Below, in pieces: positions 37,283 through 46,370 of a DNA stretch of 64,000 bases; position 1 is the first letter of the stretch, and every line of letters begins with the position of its first letter. The position numbers were made by a program, and so were the translations under genes. Source of the stretch: Candidatus Synchoanobacter obligatus (GTDB taxonomy: Bacteria > Pseudomonadota > Gammaproteobacteria > Comchoanobacterales > Comchoanobacteraceae); the NCBI RefSeq assembly GCF_024259865.1, contig NZ_JAKUDN010000001.1:58303-122302 (forward strand), given 5' to 3'. The notes beneath the pieces are model-generated. The model made no database searches, was not told where the DNA came from, and worked only from the letters and a program-made list of their open reading frames with translations.

Positions 37283-38170
37283 TTACGCAAAAATACGCTT
37301 TTTTGCATGGATAATAACATCCAAAAGAACATCTCTGAATCTATCTGTTTTACATGACCCATGCGCTTTATAAATGTAGCCGTTTAATCCTGTAAAGAGT
37401 GCAGCAGAATGTAATACTGGAACACATAAAGGATCACTACCCCATCCCTTAGCTTCTGAAATCATAGACTCAAGAAGCTTGGTCATACAATTGCCGACAA
37501 AGCCATCACATAAGACAATATCCACAGGAGATGGTAAAATATCACACCCCTCAATAAATCCCACATAATTTAGTTCAGATGCTTCTAACAAGTTTGCTGC
37601 CAGCTTGATCGTCTCAGTTCCTTTAGTTTCCTCTACCCCCACATTCATCAAGCCAATAGTTGGCTGGTCTTTCCCTGATTCTTCAACAGCCATGAATGCA
37701 TTACTCACAAAATCTTCAGGTTTTGGTGATATATTGGCACCCAAATCCGTAATATAGGCTTTTTTACCCTTATATGAGTAGGATGACAGGATGGCGGGAC
37801 GCCTGACACCATCACGCATCTTTAACATCAAGTATGACAATGACATTAAAGCAGCAGTATTGCCCGCACTGACTCCCACGTCTGCATCACCCGTCTGAAC
37901 AAGCTCTATCATTTTCCCCATTGATGAAGATTGACGTAACTTTGCTGCTTCAGCAGCCGTCATTGACATAGTGACTGCTGACTCAACAGGAAATACGACA
38001 ATATTTGACGGTTTGGTTGCAAAATACTGCGAAATAATATGCGGCACAGCAATCACTTGAAAAACAATATCAGGGCTTTCCAATGCCACAGCAATAACTG
38101 CTTGGGCCGTGGACAAGGGCGCATAATCTCCGCCCATTAAGTCCACTGCAATTTTTAACGGTTTACTCAT
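37283..38170 (-). CDS. plsX: Phosphate acyltransferase PlsX
   Basis: 295 residues, about 50-60 fewer than E. coli PlsX. Conserved IAVDLMGGDYAP at the start, VSAGNTAALMSLSYLML and DLGANISPKPEDFV in the core, and VLCDGFVGNCMTKLLE. It makes acyl-phosphate from acyl-ACP for phospholipid synthesis. Overlaps rpmF by 8 nt (ATGAGTAA). Next downstream gene is acpP rather than fabH. Confidence 0.93.
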   Translation of the reverse strand: MSKPLKIAVDLMGGDYAPLSTAQAVIAVALESPDIVFQVIAVPHIISQYFATKPSNIVVFPVESAVTMSMTAAEAAKLRQSSSMGKMIELVQTGDADVGVSAGNTAALMSLSYLMLKMRDGVRRPAILSSYSYKGKKAYITDLGANISPKPEDFVSNAFMAVEESGKDQPTIGLMNVGVEETKGTETIKLAANLLEASELNYVGFIEGCDILPSPVDIVLCDGFVGNCMTKLLESMISEAKGWGSDPLCVPVLHSAALFTGLNGYIYKAHGSCKTDRFRDVLLDVIIHAKKRIFA

Positions 38171-38345
38171 CTGAGTTTGCGCTTGCTAAAACGCTTTTAC
38201 CCTTGTAAAAACCTTCTGGCGAGACATGATGTCTGAGCACTTTTTCCCCTGTGACAGGATCAGATATAACATTTGCAAATGCCAACTTTTTAGTACGACG
38301 GCTTTTTGCTTTCGATTTCGATTTTCTGCTTTTTTGAACAGCCAT
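38163..38345 (-). CDS. rpmF: 50S ribosomal protein bL32
   Basis: 60 residues starting MAVQKSRKSKSKAKSRRTKK, with the bL32 segment HHVSPEGFYKGK near the end. Zinc-binding cysteines are absent, as in many proteobacterial bL32. Immediately precedes plsX, the conserved rpmF-plsX pairing. GGAGC sits just before the ATG. Confidence 0.95.
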   Translation of the reverse strand: MAVQKSRKSKSKAKSRRTKKLAFANVISDPVTGEKVLRHHVSPEGFYKGKSVLASANSDE

Positions 38346-38426
38346 TTTTGCTCCTCATTGGTTAATTTCCTGATTATAACCAACAAAGACTGACATTGCA
38401 AGAGTTAGAATCTAGAATTAAGCCGC

Positions 38427-39080
38427 CTATTCTTGATAAGCTGCTGCCGCAACAAACGTGAGCACATCTTCAATGCTGGAGACAGTCTCAACATCACCCG
38501 CCCATGAGGGGTCTATAGCGCTACCAATTAAAATAACTTTCATCCCTGCAGCACAACCAGCATACGCATCTGGCAAGCTATCACCTACCATCCACACATC
38601 ATTTGCGGTCAATTGATGCGATGTCATGGCGTGATGCAACATAATGGGTGATGGCTTTGCTGCATACTCTTCTGCAACCCAGATAGAGTCAATGTAGCGA
38701 CTCATTTGTGTCAGCTTAAGCTCCTCTTCAACAGACACTCTTGACTTATTGGTGACAATAGCAACTTGTATGCCACTTTCTTGTGATATTTTCAAGACAT
38801 CCTTTGCCCGAGGAAATAGCAACGGCGGAGCCATTTGATGATAAATCCGATGGTAACACTCAATAAAACCTTCGCAATCAATCTCACCATACAATTCATA
38901 CAATAGTTGCTCAAATGATAAGCCGATCTTACTTTTAATTCGAGATTTAGAAACTTTTATAAACCCCTTTTCTTTCGCTGCCTCAAAGACACAAACTGCT
39001 ATCTTTTCAAAAGAGTCAATCAACGTACCATCCCAATCAAAGCAAATTAACTTCGGTGTGTTGTGTGATGCATTTGGCAT
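38427..39080 (-). CDS. HAD-family phosphatase, Gph-like
   Basis: 217 residues. HAD motif I DWDGTLIDSF, motif II VTNKSR, lysine region AKPSPIMLHHAM and motif IV GDSLPDAYAGCAAG indicate a phosphoglycolate phosphatase-type HAD hydrolase. The exact substrate is not determined by sequence. Genes of this kind commonly stand next to rluC in gammaproteobacteria, as here. Confidence 0.87.
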   Translation of the reverse strand: MPNASHNTPKLICFDWDGTLIDSFEKIAVCVFEAAKEKGFIKVSKSRIKSKIGLSFEQLLYELYGEIDCEGFIECYHRIYHQMAPPLLFPRAKDVLKISQESGIQVAIVTNKSRVSVEEELKLTQMSRYIDSIWVAEEYAAKPSPIMLHHAMTSHQLTANDVWMVGDSLPDAYAGCAAGMKVILIGSAIDPSWAGDVETVSSIEDVLTFVAAAAYQE

Positions 39081-39138
39081 ATTTAAAGTCCTTTTTCTCC
39101 TTGCAATAATTTACCGCCCTTTCGCAAAAATAGCAAGC

Positions 39139-40020
39139 TTATAACCTTTGCAAACATGCTTTTTGAGACGCAGTCATTTCACAAGTCAACTGCAAATTAT
39201 TTTCAGCAGGGAATGTCAGTGACTCTGCATGCAAAAACATACAATCTATGACCGGATTATTTGCAACGCCATAACGCCCATCACCCACAATAGGAAACCC
39301 CATACTGGCTGCATGAACCCGAATTTGATGTGTTCTTCCTGTGATGATTTCTGCCTCCAGAAGCAAATATCGTCCGTAACGTTTCTTCAATCGAAACACT
39401 GTCTTTGAAGGCTTGCCTTTAGACGAGACCACAACCTTCGCTCCCCCCTGGTCATTATTTTGCCGCAACAGTGGCTTCTCGACAACCAACACCTCACTAT
39501 TTGAACGCCAAGGTCCCTCAGCCAACAATATATACTTTTTCTCAACACCTCTATCACGCCAAATAGCTTGCCATTTTGCCAAACTAGAATAATGTTTTGC
39601 TATCATCAAACAACCTGAAGTGTTTCGATCGATCCGATGAACCAAGTGTGCTTCACCAAATATATGCCGCATCACCTCAACCACCCCAAAGACATCACGC
39701 TCAGATTGATGGACACATATCCTTGGGGGCTTGTTCAGCAACCAAAAATCTTCTGACTCTTGCACAATCATATGGCGCACTTTATCTACCAATGCATCAT
39801 TAGGTATTAAGCGCGACGCATCATTAATAGGGGTTGGCATGGAAAGCACATCATTTTTCACCAACCGATAACAATTATCTCGACATACTTTACCATTAAC
39901 ACGAATCCTTCCCTTTCTTAGCATACGATATACATGAGAATTTGGCGTTGATTTGTATATCTGAAATAAAAAATTATCCAAACGCTGACCTTCTCTCTGG
40001 TCTATTATTATTCTCTCCAT
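39139..40020 (-). CDS. rluC: 23S rRNA pseudouridine synthase RluC
   Basis: 293 residues: N-terminal S4 domain (QRLDNFLFQIYKSTPNSH, GRIRVNGKV) followed by the RluA-type catalytic domain with HRIDRNTSGCLMIAK (catalytic Asp) and RTHQIRVHAASMGFPI. Modifies uridines in helices 35 and 75-80 regions of 23S rRNA in the E. coli enzyme. Divergent from rne with a 235-bp shared spacer, as in E. coli, which supports RluC rather than RluA or RluD. Confidence 0.9.
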   Translation of the reverse strand: MERIIIDQREGQRLDNFLFQIYKSTPNSHVYRMLRKGRIRVNGKVCRDNCYRLVKNDVLSMPTPINDASRLIPNDALVDKVRHMIVQESEDFWLLNKPPRICVHQSERDVFGVVEVMRHIFGEAHLVHRIDRNTSGCLMIAKHYSSLAKWQAIWRDRGVEKKYILLAEGPWRSNSEVLVVEKPLLRQNNDQGGAKVVVSSKGKPSKTVFRLKKRYGRYLLLEAEIITGRTHQIRVHAASMGFPIVGDGRYGVANNPVIDCMFLHAESLTFPAENNLQLTCEMTASQKACLQRL

Positions 40021-40255
40021 TACAGCCCTCTCAAATTGGTTAAATATAACAAAATTAAAAAATTTATTGATGATAGCAGATATTTGTGATAGTTTAAAGA
40101 TAAGTTATATAGCTGCAAGATACCACTCAGCTCTGGGTTAAGCAACAAAGAGGCTTAAATTCAGCTTAAGCATGAAGTTTTAAAGCAAATTACCGAGCAA
40201 CCAACAGCCTGTGTCTTACTAAAGCTATACTGTTTAAAAATTTTAGGTTATTGAA

Positions 40256-42148
40256 ATGACAAGTAAATTTATGTGCGTTAACGCGAAGCAGCCCACTGAG
40301 CCGCGTGTTGCAATCATCGAGAATCAAACCCTGCTCTCTCTTGAAACGCAGGAAAATGATTTGAATCGCTCATGTGGAAACATCTACCTTGGCACCATTA
40401 CAAGCGTACAACCAGGTATCGATGCTGTCTTTGTTGATTTTGGCTCACAACGACATGGGTTCCTACCTTTCAAGGAAATTCTTCCCGAGCACTTCATTGA
40501 AACTGTTGACAAAAATGGTGAAACAACCAAAAAAGTCACAACCGGGACAAAAGTTCTTGTCCAGGTAAATCGCGAAGAAAAAAGCAATAAAGGTGCGGCA
40601 TTAACGACCTTTTTAGCACTGGCAGGCGCCTATATGGTTCTTATGCCTAACAACTCTAAAAACAACGGCATCTCCAAAAAAGCTGATCAAAATGAGCGTG
40701 CAAAACTAAAAGAGGTCTTGTCTCAACTAGATATTCCTGAAGGGCTGTCAGTCATTGTACGAACTGAAGGCATTAACCGAAGCAAAGATGAACTTGCCTG
40801 GGATTTAGAATGCTTATTGCACCATTGGAAAAAAATGCAAGAAGCACTTGAAACTGCCCCCAACCCGTCCTTGATCCACCAAGAAGCTGACACACTGATT
40901 CGATCCGTAAGAGACAGGCTCAGAAAAAACATCACATCCATTGTGGTTGATCACGAGCCGACCTATTCCAAGCTCAAAGTCTTTCTAGAATTAACCAGAC
41001 CAGAGTTTGCTGATCGACTAACCCTTTATACCAACAAAGTCCCCATCTTTACGCATTTTGGGGTGCAAGAAGACATTAACTCACTATTTTTAAGAAAAGT
41101 CCACTTGAAATCTGGTGGATCTATAGTGATTGATTACACTGAAGCAATGACGGTCATTGATGTCAACTCCTCCAAGTCAACCAATGCAAAAAACATTGAA
41201 GATACTGCCCTTGAAACCAACCTTGAGGCTGCAAAAGAAACCATCAAGCAATTATCGCTACGCGGTATTGGCGGCATTATTGTCATTGACTTTATTGACA
41301 TGACCGCAGCAGATAGTCGTGATAAAGTTGAACAAATATTCGAAGGATACATCAACGCCGAACGTGCCAAAATGCGTTTTGAACCTATTTCTGCATTAAC
41401 TGGCTGTATGTACATTTCCCGACAAAGGCCTGGGCCATCCATTACTGACCAGCACTATGTGGAGTGTAAGTCTTGTAATGGCCTTGGCTTTAACCGCTCA
41501 ATACTATCTATTGCCAATACCATACTACATAAAGCCGAAGACAATTCGGTCATGGAGAAAAACAAAGACATTACCATCCAAACATCTCCTAATGTTGCAT
41601 GCTATATCTTGAACGAAAAGAGAGAGCACATCAATCAAATAGAACGCATGTATCAAAACAAGATTATTATTGTTGCCAATGAGCAATATATCGATAGCAA
41701 ATACACTTTTAAACGCAGCAATGGTGGCACGACACCAAGCTATGAACAAAAAGAAATTAGCGAACCTCAAACCAAGCTGCACCAATATCCAGGACAGGCA
41801 CAACCGATTGTTCCGCAGGATCTCTATAAAGAACATCCTAAGCAACAAACAACAGGCAATGCCATTCAAAGGTTTATGAATATCATTTTGCCAGGAAAAG
41901 AGTCTCAACCAAAAGTGTATACTGCTGCGGAAACGAAATCTAAGCCAACAAGCCGCAATAATCAGAATCAAAACCGACGGGATGGCACCAGCCCAGGGAA
42001 CATTAAACGCCCAAGACGTAGAAGTCGGTCAAATAATCGCACGAAAAGTGCATCAACCGCAAACAACAACGTGCGAAGAAACCCTAACAGCCAAAGGCAT
42101 ACCAAGCCTGATGCGGCAATGGTGAGCACTGATAGATTAGATGATTAA
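40256..42148 (+). CDS. rne: Ribonuclease E/G
   Basis: 630 residues. S1 RNA-binding domain (LGTITSVQPGIDAVFVDFGS), 5' sensor and RNase H-like parts, DNase I-like catalytic region with metal-binding aspartates in SIVIDYTEAMTVIDVNSS (about 288-305) and IVIDFIDM (about 342-349), and a zinc-link CKSCNG at about 404. The C-terminal 170 residues are basic and low complexity (RRRSRSNNRTKSA), shorter than the degradosome scaffold of E. coli, so partner binding may be reduced. Its position opposite rluC supports rne over rng. The 235-bp upstream region could hold a regulatory 5' UTR. Confidence 0.93.
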   Translation: MTSKFMCVNAKQPTEPRVAIIENQTLLSLETQENDLNRSCGNIYLGTITSVQPGIDAVFVDFGSQRHGFLPFKEILPEHFIETVDKNGETTKKVTTGTKVLVQVNREEKSNKGAALTTFLALAGAYMVLMPNNSKNNGISKKADQNERAKLKEVLSQLDIPEGLSVIVRTEGINRSKDELAWDLECLLHHWKKMQEALETAPNPSLIHQEADTLIRSVRDRLRKNITSIVVDHEPTYSKLKVFLELTRPEFADRLTLYTNKVPIFTHFGVQEDINSLFLRKVHLKSGGSIVIDYTEAMTVIDVNSSKSTNAKNIEDTALETNLEAAKETIKQLSLRGIGGIIVIDFIDMTAADSRDKVEQIFEGYINAERAKMRFEPISALTGCMYISRQRPGPSITDQHYVECKSCNGLGFNRSILSIANTILHKAEDNSVMEKNKDITIQTSPNVACYILNEKREHINQIERMYQNKIIIVANEQYIDSKYTFKRSNGGTTPSYEQKEISEPQTKLHQYPGQAQPIVPQDLYKEHPKQQTTGNAIQRFMNIILPGKESQPKVYTAAETKSKPTSRNNQNQNRRDGTSPGNIKRPRRRSRSNNRTKSASTANNNVRRNPNSQRHTKPDAAMVSTDRLDD

Positions 42149-42570
42149 GAATATTGTATCCACGTTACTGACCTAATGGACTCGCTGAATGCAAACTGGA
42201 TGAGCATGTCTGGCTCAGACATGGTTGCCACTGGCCACTCAATCAACAATATATCAGACTCTTCACAAACCATATCCCATCCAATCAAATCTAGTGAGTC
42301 TTCTTCGTCCAACCGATAAAAGTCAGCATGAGCAATGTTACACTCTTGTGTGGCGTAAGTATTTACTAGGGCGTAACTTGGGCTTGATACATGCCCCTGG
42401 TAGCCAAAGGTCTCAATAAAATACTGACAGAACGTTGTCTTACCAGCCCCCAAATCACCGGAAAGATGAATCATACATGGACCATCAAACACCCTGGCAC
42501 TCTCTGCCACCATAGATGCAAAACGGTACATGTCCTCTAAATCTTGAAGAATTAGCTTTTGCTGCTTCAT
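42145..42570 (-). CDS. tsaE: tRNA threonylcarbamoyladenosine biosynthesis ATPase TsaE
   Basis: 141 residues. Walker A HLSGDLGAGKTTFCQYF, VSSPSYALVNTY and the LIEWP motif are the TsaE signatures. It supports TsaB-TsaD in making t6A37 on ANN-decoding tRNAs. Overlaps orn (ATGA) upstream and the convergent rne end by 4 nt. Confidence 0.94.
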   Translation of the reverse strand: MKQQKLILQDLEDMYRFASMVAESARVFDGPCMIHLSGDLGAGKTTFCQYFIETFGYQGHVSSPSYALVNTYATQECNIAHADFYRLDEEDSLDLIGWDMVCEESDILLIEWPVATMSEPDMLIQFAFSESIRSVTWIQYS

Positions 42571-43106
42571 TCAGCACGACCCAAGCGATCTTTATAATGC
42601 CTCAACTCTTGAATAGAATCCTTAATATCATCCAATGCACGATGCGAAGAACGTTTTTCAAATGCTGGGATCCCCATACTATACGCAAACATAGCAATAG
42701 CGGTAACATCCAACATGCGGTAATGCAGGATTGATTCTAACCCAGGCATATAGCGCTTAACAAATGCTCTGTCAGTATGAATAGAGTTTCCCGCCAAATA
42801 TAGTACATTCGTCGGCAGCGTTTGCGATTGTATGTACTCGATCAGCTTTTTTTCGACCTCTGCAAGACTTTTGTGGCTCTCACGAACGGCTTGACTCAAG
42901 CCTGAATTGCCATGATGCTCTATACACCAATCAGACATACCCTCAAGCACATCCTCTCCATAGTGAACCACTTCAGAAAAAGCCACACCGGAATATACCG
43001 ATAAGTCTGTTGTCGTCAAAATACAAGACACCTCCAGTATCTGGTCAACCTCAACATTTAATCCTGTCATCTCTAAATCTAACCATACCCAAACTTCATT
43101 TGTCAC
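42567..43106 (-). CDS. orn: Oligoribonuclease
   Basis: 179 residues of the DEDDh exonuclease family: WVWLDLEMTGLN (Asp11 and Glu13), YLAGNSIHTDRAFV, and SSHRALDDIKDSI with the catalytic His and Asp. Degrades two- to five-nucleotide RNAs left by other RNases. Orn is typical of gamma- and betaproteobacteria. Divergent from rsfS. Confidence 0.97.
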   Translation of the reverse strand: MTNEVWVWLDLEMTGLNVEVDQILEVSCILTTTDLSVYSGVAFSEVVHYGEDVLEGMSDWCIEHHGNSGLSQAVRESHKSLAEVEKKLIEYIQSQTLPTNVLYLAGNSIHTDRAFVKRYMPGLESILHYRMLDVTAIAMFAYSMGIPAFEKRSSHRALDDIKDSIQELRHYKDRLGRAE

Positions 43107-43187
43107 ATCGTGCCCCTTTAATAAATATTTATCGCATTCATCATAAAACTATGGCATAATAAAATCAATAGTAATCAAGCAACATAT

Positions 43188-43493
43188 ATGAACGTTAACC
43201 AAATAAAAGACCGCTTAGATGAGCTTCATGCTCAATCTATTGTTATTCTTCACACCGCAGACAAAACCATCCTGTGTGACCACATGATTTTGGCAACTGT
43301 GACCAGCCACCGGCAAATGCGATTTATTGCCAACACCTTATTAAAAGAATCTGGCGAAAAACGCCAATATACAGAAAATGCACCTGAAGAAGAATGGATG
43401 CTCATTGACCTTGGCGATATTATGATCCATATCATGACACCTGATGCCAGGATTAACATTGATCTTGAGTCACTTTGGTCAAATAGAGAATGA
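43188..43493 (+). CDS. rsfS: Ribosomal silencing factor RsfS
   Basis: 101 residues. EEEWMLIDLGDIMIHIMTP matches the conserved WVLLDYGDVVVHVF-like stretch of RsfS, which blocks subunit joining by binding uL14. A possible -10 (CATAAT) lies about 30 nt upstream. First gene of rsfS-rlmH-mrdA-rodA-mltB, overlapping rlmH by ATGA. Confidence 0.93.
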   Translation: MNVNQIKDRLDELHAQSIVILHTADKTILCDHMILATVTSHRQMRFIANTLLKESGEKRQYTENAPEEEWMLIDLGDIMIHIMTPDARINIDLESLWSNRE

Positions 43494-43948
43494 GCCTTAC
43501 CATCATCACTTGTAGCCACCAAGGCTTCAGCTGGGCTCGAGAAGCCATTTCACTGTATGAAAAACGAATAGCACGCTTTGAAAAAATTCAGTCCATCGTC
43601 ATTAAACCTCATAAAGTTCAAAGACCCATTGCAGAGATGATGCTTCTCGATATCGCCCAAATTGAATCCAAAATCCCGAAGCAGTCAACTGTTTACCTAT
43701 GCCACGAGCGCGGCAAGCACTATACCAGCAATGCATTCTCAGAGTTACTCCAAAAAGATAAGATTACCGCTCCTAACATCACCTTTGTCATTGGCCCTGC
43801 TTATGGTTTGTCACCTGATATCTTAGAAAAGTATCGCCAAATATCGTTATCTCATATGACCTTACAACACGAAATGGCTCATATGCTACTTTGTGAACAG
43901 ATCTACCGGTCTATCACCTTAGCACTAAACCACCCCTATCATAGATAA
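43490..43948 (+). CDS. rlmH: 23S rRNA (pseudouridine-1915-N3)-methyltransferase RlmH
   Basis: 152 residues of the SPOUT family. YLCHERGKHYTSNAFSELL, FVIGPAYGLSPDIL and the C-terminal LSHMTLQHEMAHMLLCEQIYR are RlmH motifs. Coupled to both neighbours (ATGA with rsfS, TAATG with mrdA). Confidence 0.95.
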   Translation: MSLTIITCSHQGFSWAREAISLYEKRIARFEKIQSIVIKPHKVQRPIAEMMLLDIAQIESKIPKQSTVYLCHERGKHYTSNAFSELLQKDKITAPNITFVIGPAYGLSPDILEKYRQISLSHMTLQHEMAHMLLCEQIYRSITLALNHPYHR

Positions 43949-45639
43949 TGCAAAAACTCAGGAATCATCGGAAGGAATCACAAATTACTTTATACCGGTT
44001 GCTGCTTATCTCCGGATTTTTTGCCCTGATATTTTGCGGGCTCACCTACCGTATCTATCGTTTACAAATTACTCAGTTTTCGCACTATGCAAAACTGGCT
44101 AAGAATAATAACAAGCAATCATTTACCCTTATGCCATATCGAGCGGATATTATAGACAGATACGCATTACCCATGGCACTTTATAGAACGACTTTTGCGC
44201 TAGACACCCAAAGCTTATCATCTGATCATTTAGCACTCTTAAAAAATATTGCTATTGCTCCTCCTTTTTCCGATAAAAGAATTTACTTATTGCCCAGTCA
44301 GTACGCCTTTTTAACAAGCACAAGTATTCATCAATACCTCTCAAGTATGACAAAAAGACACTATCCTATTGGTCACGCTTCAGCACATATTATTGGCTAT
44401 GTGGGGCACGATAAAGCATCAGAATCTTGTGAGCTTCCTGATAGCAACATTCCTTTTCAGTCTGGAAAAAGTGGTATTGAAAAGCACCACAACAGCTATC
44501 TCAAAGGCCAAGCTGGCAGTAAACATAATACACTAAATGCAAAGAGAGAGATTGTTTCAGAAAACATTGCCCAACAGCCATCACGTGCAATGCCATTACA
44601 GCTGACCATTGACAGCAAATTACAAAGCTACGCCTTTGATCAATTAGCCAGCCTTACAGGCTCTGTTTTGGTGATAGACCCCCAATCAGGAGAGGTTTTA
44701 GCCGCTGCAAGCAGCCCAAGCTATAATCCGAACACCATTGACCTTAGCAGCAAAAGAGTCTCCAATACTGAGCGATCACAGAAACCAATGTTCACACGCT
44801 TCACCCAAGCTCTCTACCCTCCAGCATCCATTGTAAAACCCTTCATAGGCTTATGCGCATTAGAGGATGGCCACATCACCAGTGAAACCATCATCAATGA
44901 CTCCGGATCCTTTAAACTTAATGATAAGAGTAGAGCGTTTCATAACTATAATCGAAATGGCCATGGGGAGGTCAACCTGAATAAAGCCATCCAACTATCC
45001 AATGATACCTATTTCTACCACTTAGCCCATAATATCGGTATTGATAATATTGTATCATACCTAAAACAATTTAAATTTGGAGAGAAAACCCACATAGACT
45101 TACCTTATGAAGCACAAGGTGTTCTTCCAACAAAACAGTACCGAAAAAAGCATTACAAAAAATGGTATGATGGCCAAACCATTATTTCAGGTATCGGCCA
45201 AGGAGACATCCTTGCCACGCCCTTACAGCTAGCAAGAGCTGTCATGCTTTTAGCAAATAATGGATATGACTACCCACTCCATATGACAAAAGGGTATTAT
45301 TTGCCCATGCCATCATCAATGCAGTTTTCCAAGCACCACAGAGATACCATTATTGCTGCGATGGAGGATGTTGCCCTATCGGGAACCGCTCGATCCATTG
45401 GCAAAAAAACCTACACCCTCGCTGCAAAAACAGGGTCTGCGCAAGTAGCCACACTAGAGAATAAAAGCGACTATCAGCATTTACCCAAACACCAAAAGGA
45501 TCACCACTTATTTGTGGGCTTTGCACCAGTTGACCACCCAAGCATTGTCATCGTTGTTGTGATAGAACACCAACACGAAGCCCTTAGAGTTGCTCAAAAT
45601 ATCTTAGACTGGTGCCACAAGCACAATTATATCCTCTAG
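43948..45639 (+). CDS. mrdA: Penicillin-binding protein 2 (elongasome transpeptidase)
   Basis: 563 residues. Basic cytoplasmic start, one membrane helix (LLLISGFFALIFCGLTYRI), dimerisation domain and transpeptidase domain with SxxK in PPASIVKPF (about 290), SxN in QLSNDTYFY (about 350) and KTG in AAKTGSAQV (about 493). Cross-links peptidoglycan during side-wall growth with RodA and MreB. Somewhat shorter than the 633-residue E. coli protein. Separated from rodA by the opposite-strand gene at 45636, which is unusual. Confidence 0.95.
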   Translation: MQKLRNHRKESQITLYRLLLISGFFALIFCGLTYRIYRLQITQFSHYAKLAKNNNKQSFTLMPYRADIIDRYALPMALYRTTFALDTQSLSSDHLALLKNIAIAPPFSDKRIYLLPSQYAFLTSTSIHQYLSSMTKRHYPIGHASAHIIGYVGHDKASESCELPDSNIPFQSGKSGIEKHHNSYLKGQAGSKHNTLNAKREIVSENIAQQPSRAMPLQLTIDSKLQSYAFDQLASLTGSVLVIDPQSGEVLAAASSPSYNPNTIDLSSKRVSNTERSQKPMFTRFTQALYPPASIVKPFIGLCALEDGHITSETIINDSGSFKLNDKSRAFHNYNRNGHGEVNLNKAIQLSNDTYFYHLAHNIGIDNIVSYLKQFKFGEKTHIDLPYEAQGVLPTKQYRKKHYKKWYDGQTIISGIGQGDILATPLQLARAVMLLANNGYDYPLHMTKGYYLPMPSSMQFSKHHRDTIIAAMEDVALSGTARSIGKKTYTLAAKTGSAQVATLENKSDYQHLPKHQKDHHLFVGFAPVDHPSIVIVVVIEHQHEALRVAQNILDWCHKHNYIL

Positions 45640-46220
45640 CGACCCTTTGATGGGCTCGAAGATGGCGAATTCAAAGATACCAGTTTGTCCCAACCCAGTC
45701 CTACAATTGCTCGATGACTTACAGAAAGCCCTCTGGGATATGCACAAATACCTTGCAGCTCAGGAGAAACAACAGGCCGTCCTTCCTCACACAATTCAAA
45801 AATAGAACAACCTACAGCTGACGTAGCAGCATCAGACGAACTTCTATTGTCCACAAACTCTTGACAAAGAGCATCTAACTTAGCACCCAATACAGACGGG
45901 GCGATAAGCGCACCCTCAGCGACAGAAGCTTCGTCTACATTAAAACCACTAACACCTTCAATACCTTCAGAGTCTGGAAGAAGACTATCCAGACGTAGAT
46001 TGGCAGCAACATCTCCAGGCACAGCTTGTTCGATTAACCGTTTTAACAAGGCATGATTCGCCAATAGATCACCTAGCTTAACTTTACTTGGGCTATTTTC
46101 CTTACCAAAAAGCTTACCAGCAACTGAAGATTTCTTATGCTTGGAGGGTTTTTTTACCGTAAGTTTACTAGCTGAACTTGGGCTGCTCTTAGGTTTTGGA
46201 TTCTCATTTCTTCTCATCAT
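45636..46220 (-). CDS. Uncharacterised basic/low-complexity protein inserted between mrdA and rodA
   Basis: 194 residues. The first 45 residues are Lys/Ser-rich (SKLTVKKPSKHKKSSVAGK), the C-terminus is Ser/Pro-rich, and the middle contains VKLGDLLANHALLKRLIEQA and two or three Cys. No membrane segment or known motif. It runs against the rod operon, overlapping mrdA by 4 nt at the 3' end. The insertion splits the normally contiguous mrdA-rodA pair. Disordered ends suggest a lineage-specific protein, perhaps exported; function unknown. Confidence 0.65.
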   Translation of the reverse strand: MMRRNENPKPKSSPSSASKLTVKKPSKHKKSSVAGKLFGKENSPSKVKLGDLLANHALLKRLIEQAVPGDVAANLRLDSLLPDSEGIEGVSGFNVDEASVAEGALIAPSVLGAKLDALCQEFVDNRSSSDAATSAVGCSIFELCEEGRPVVSPELQGICAYPRGLSVSHRAIVGLGWDKLVSLNSPSSSPSKGR

Positions 46221-46370
46221 TTTCTCAATTTAATTATCAACGCATTATAACCAAATCTTAGGAAAAATCATGTATTTTTTCAAAAACAGCAATAATTTTA
46301 GCATAAACAAGCACTAAATGTCTTGAAGACTGGAATATTTCCTTGTAAAATTAATCGATTAGGAGTCAAA

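Noticed and set aside
41525..41971. 148-codon minus-strand frame within rne
   Set aside because: Antisense to the RNase E C-terminal region; no ribosome site and no family resemblance.
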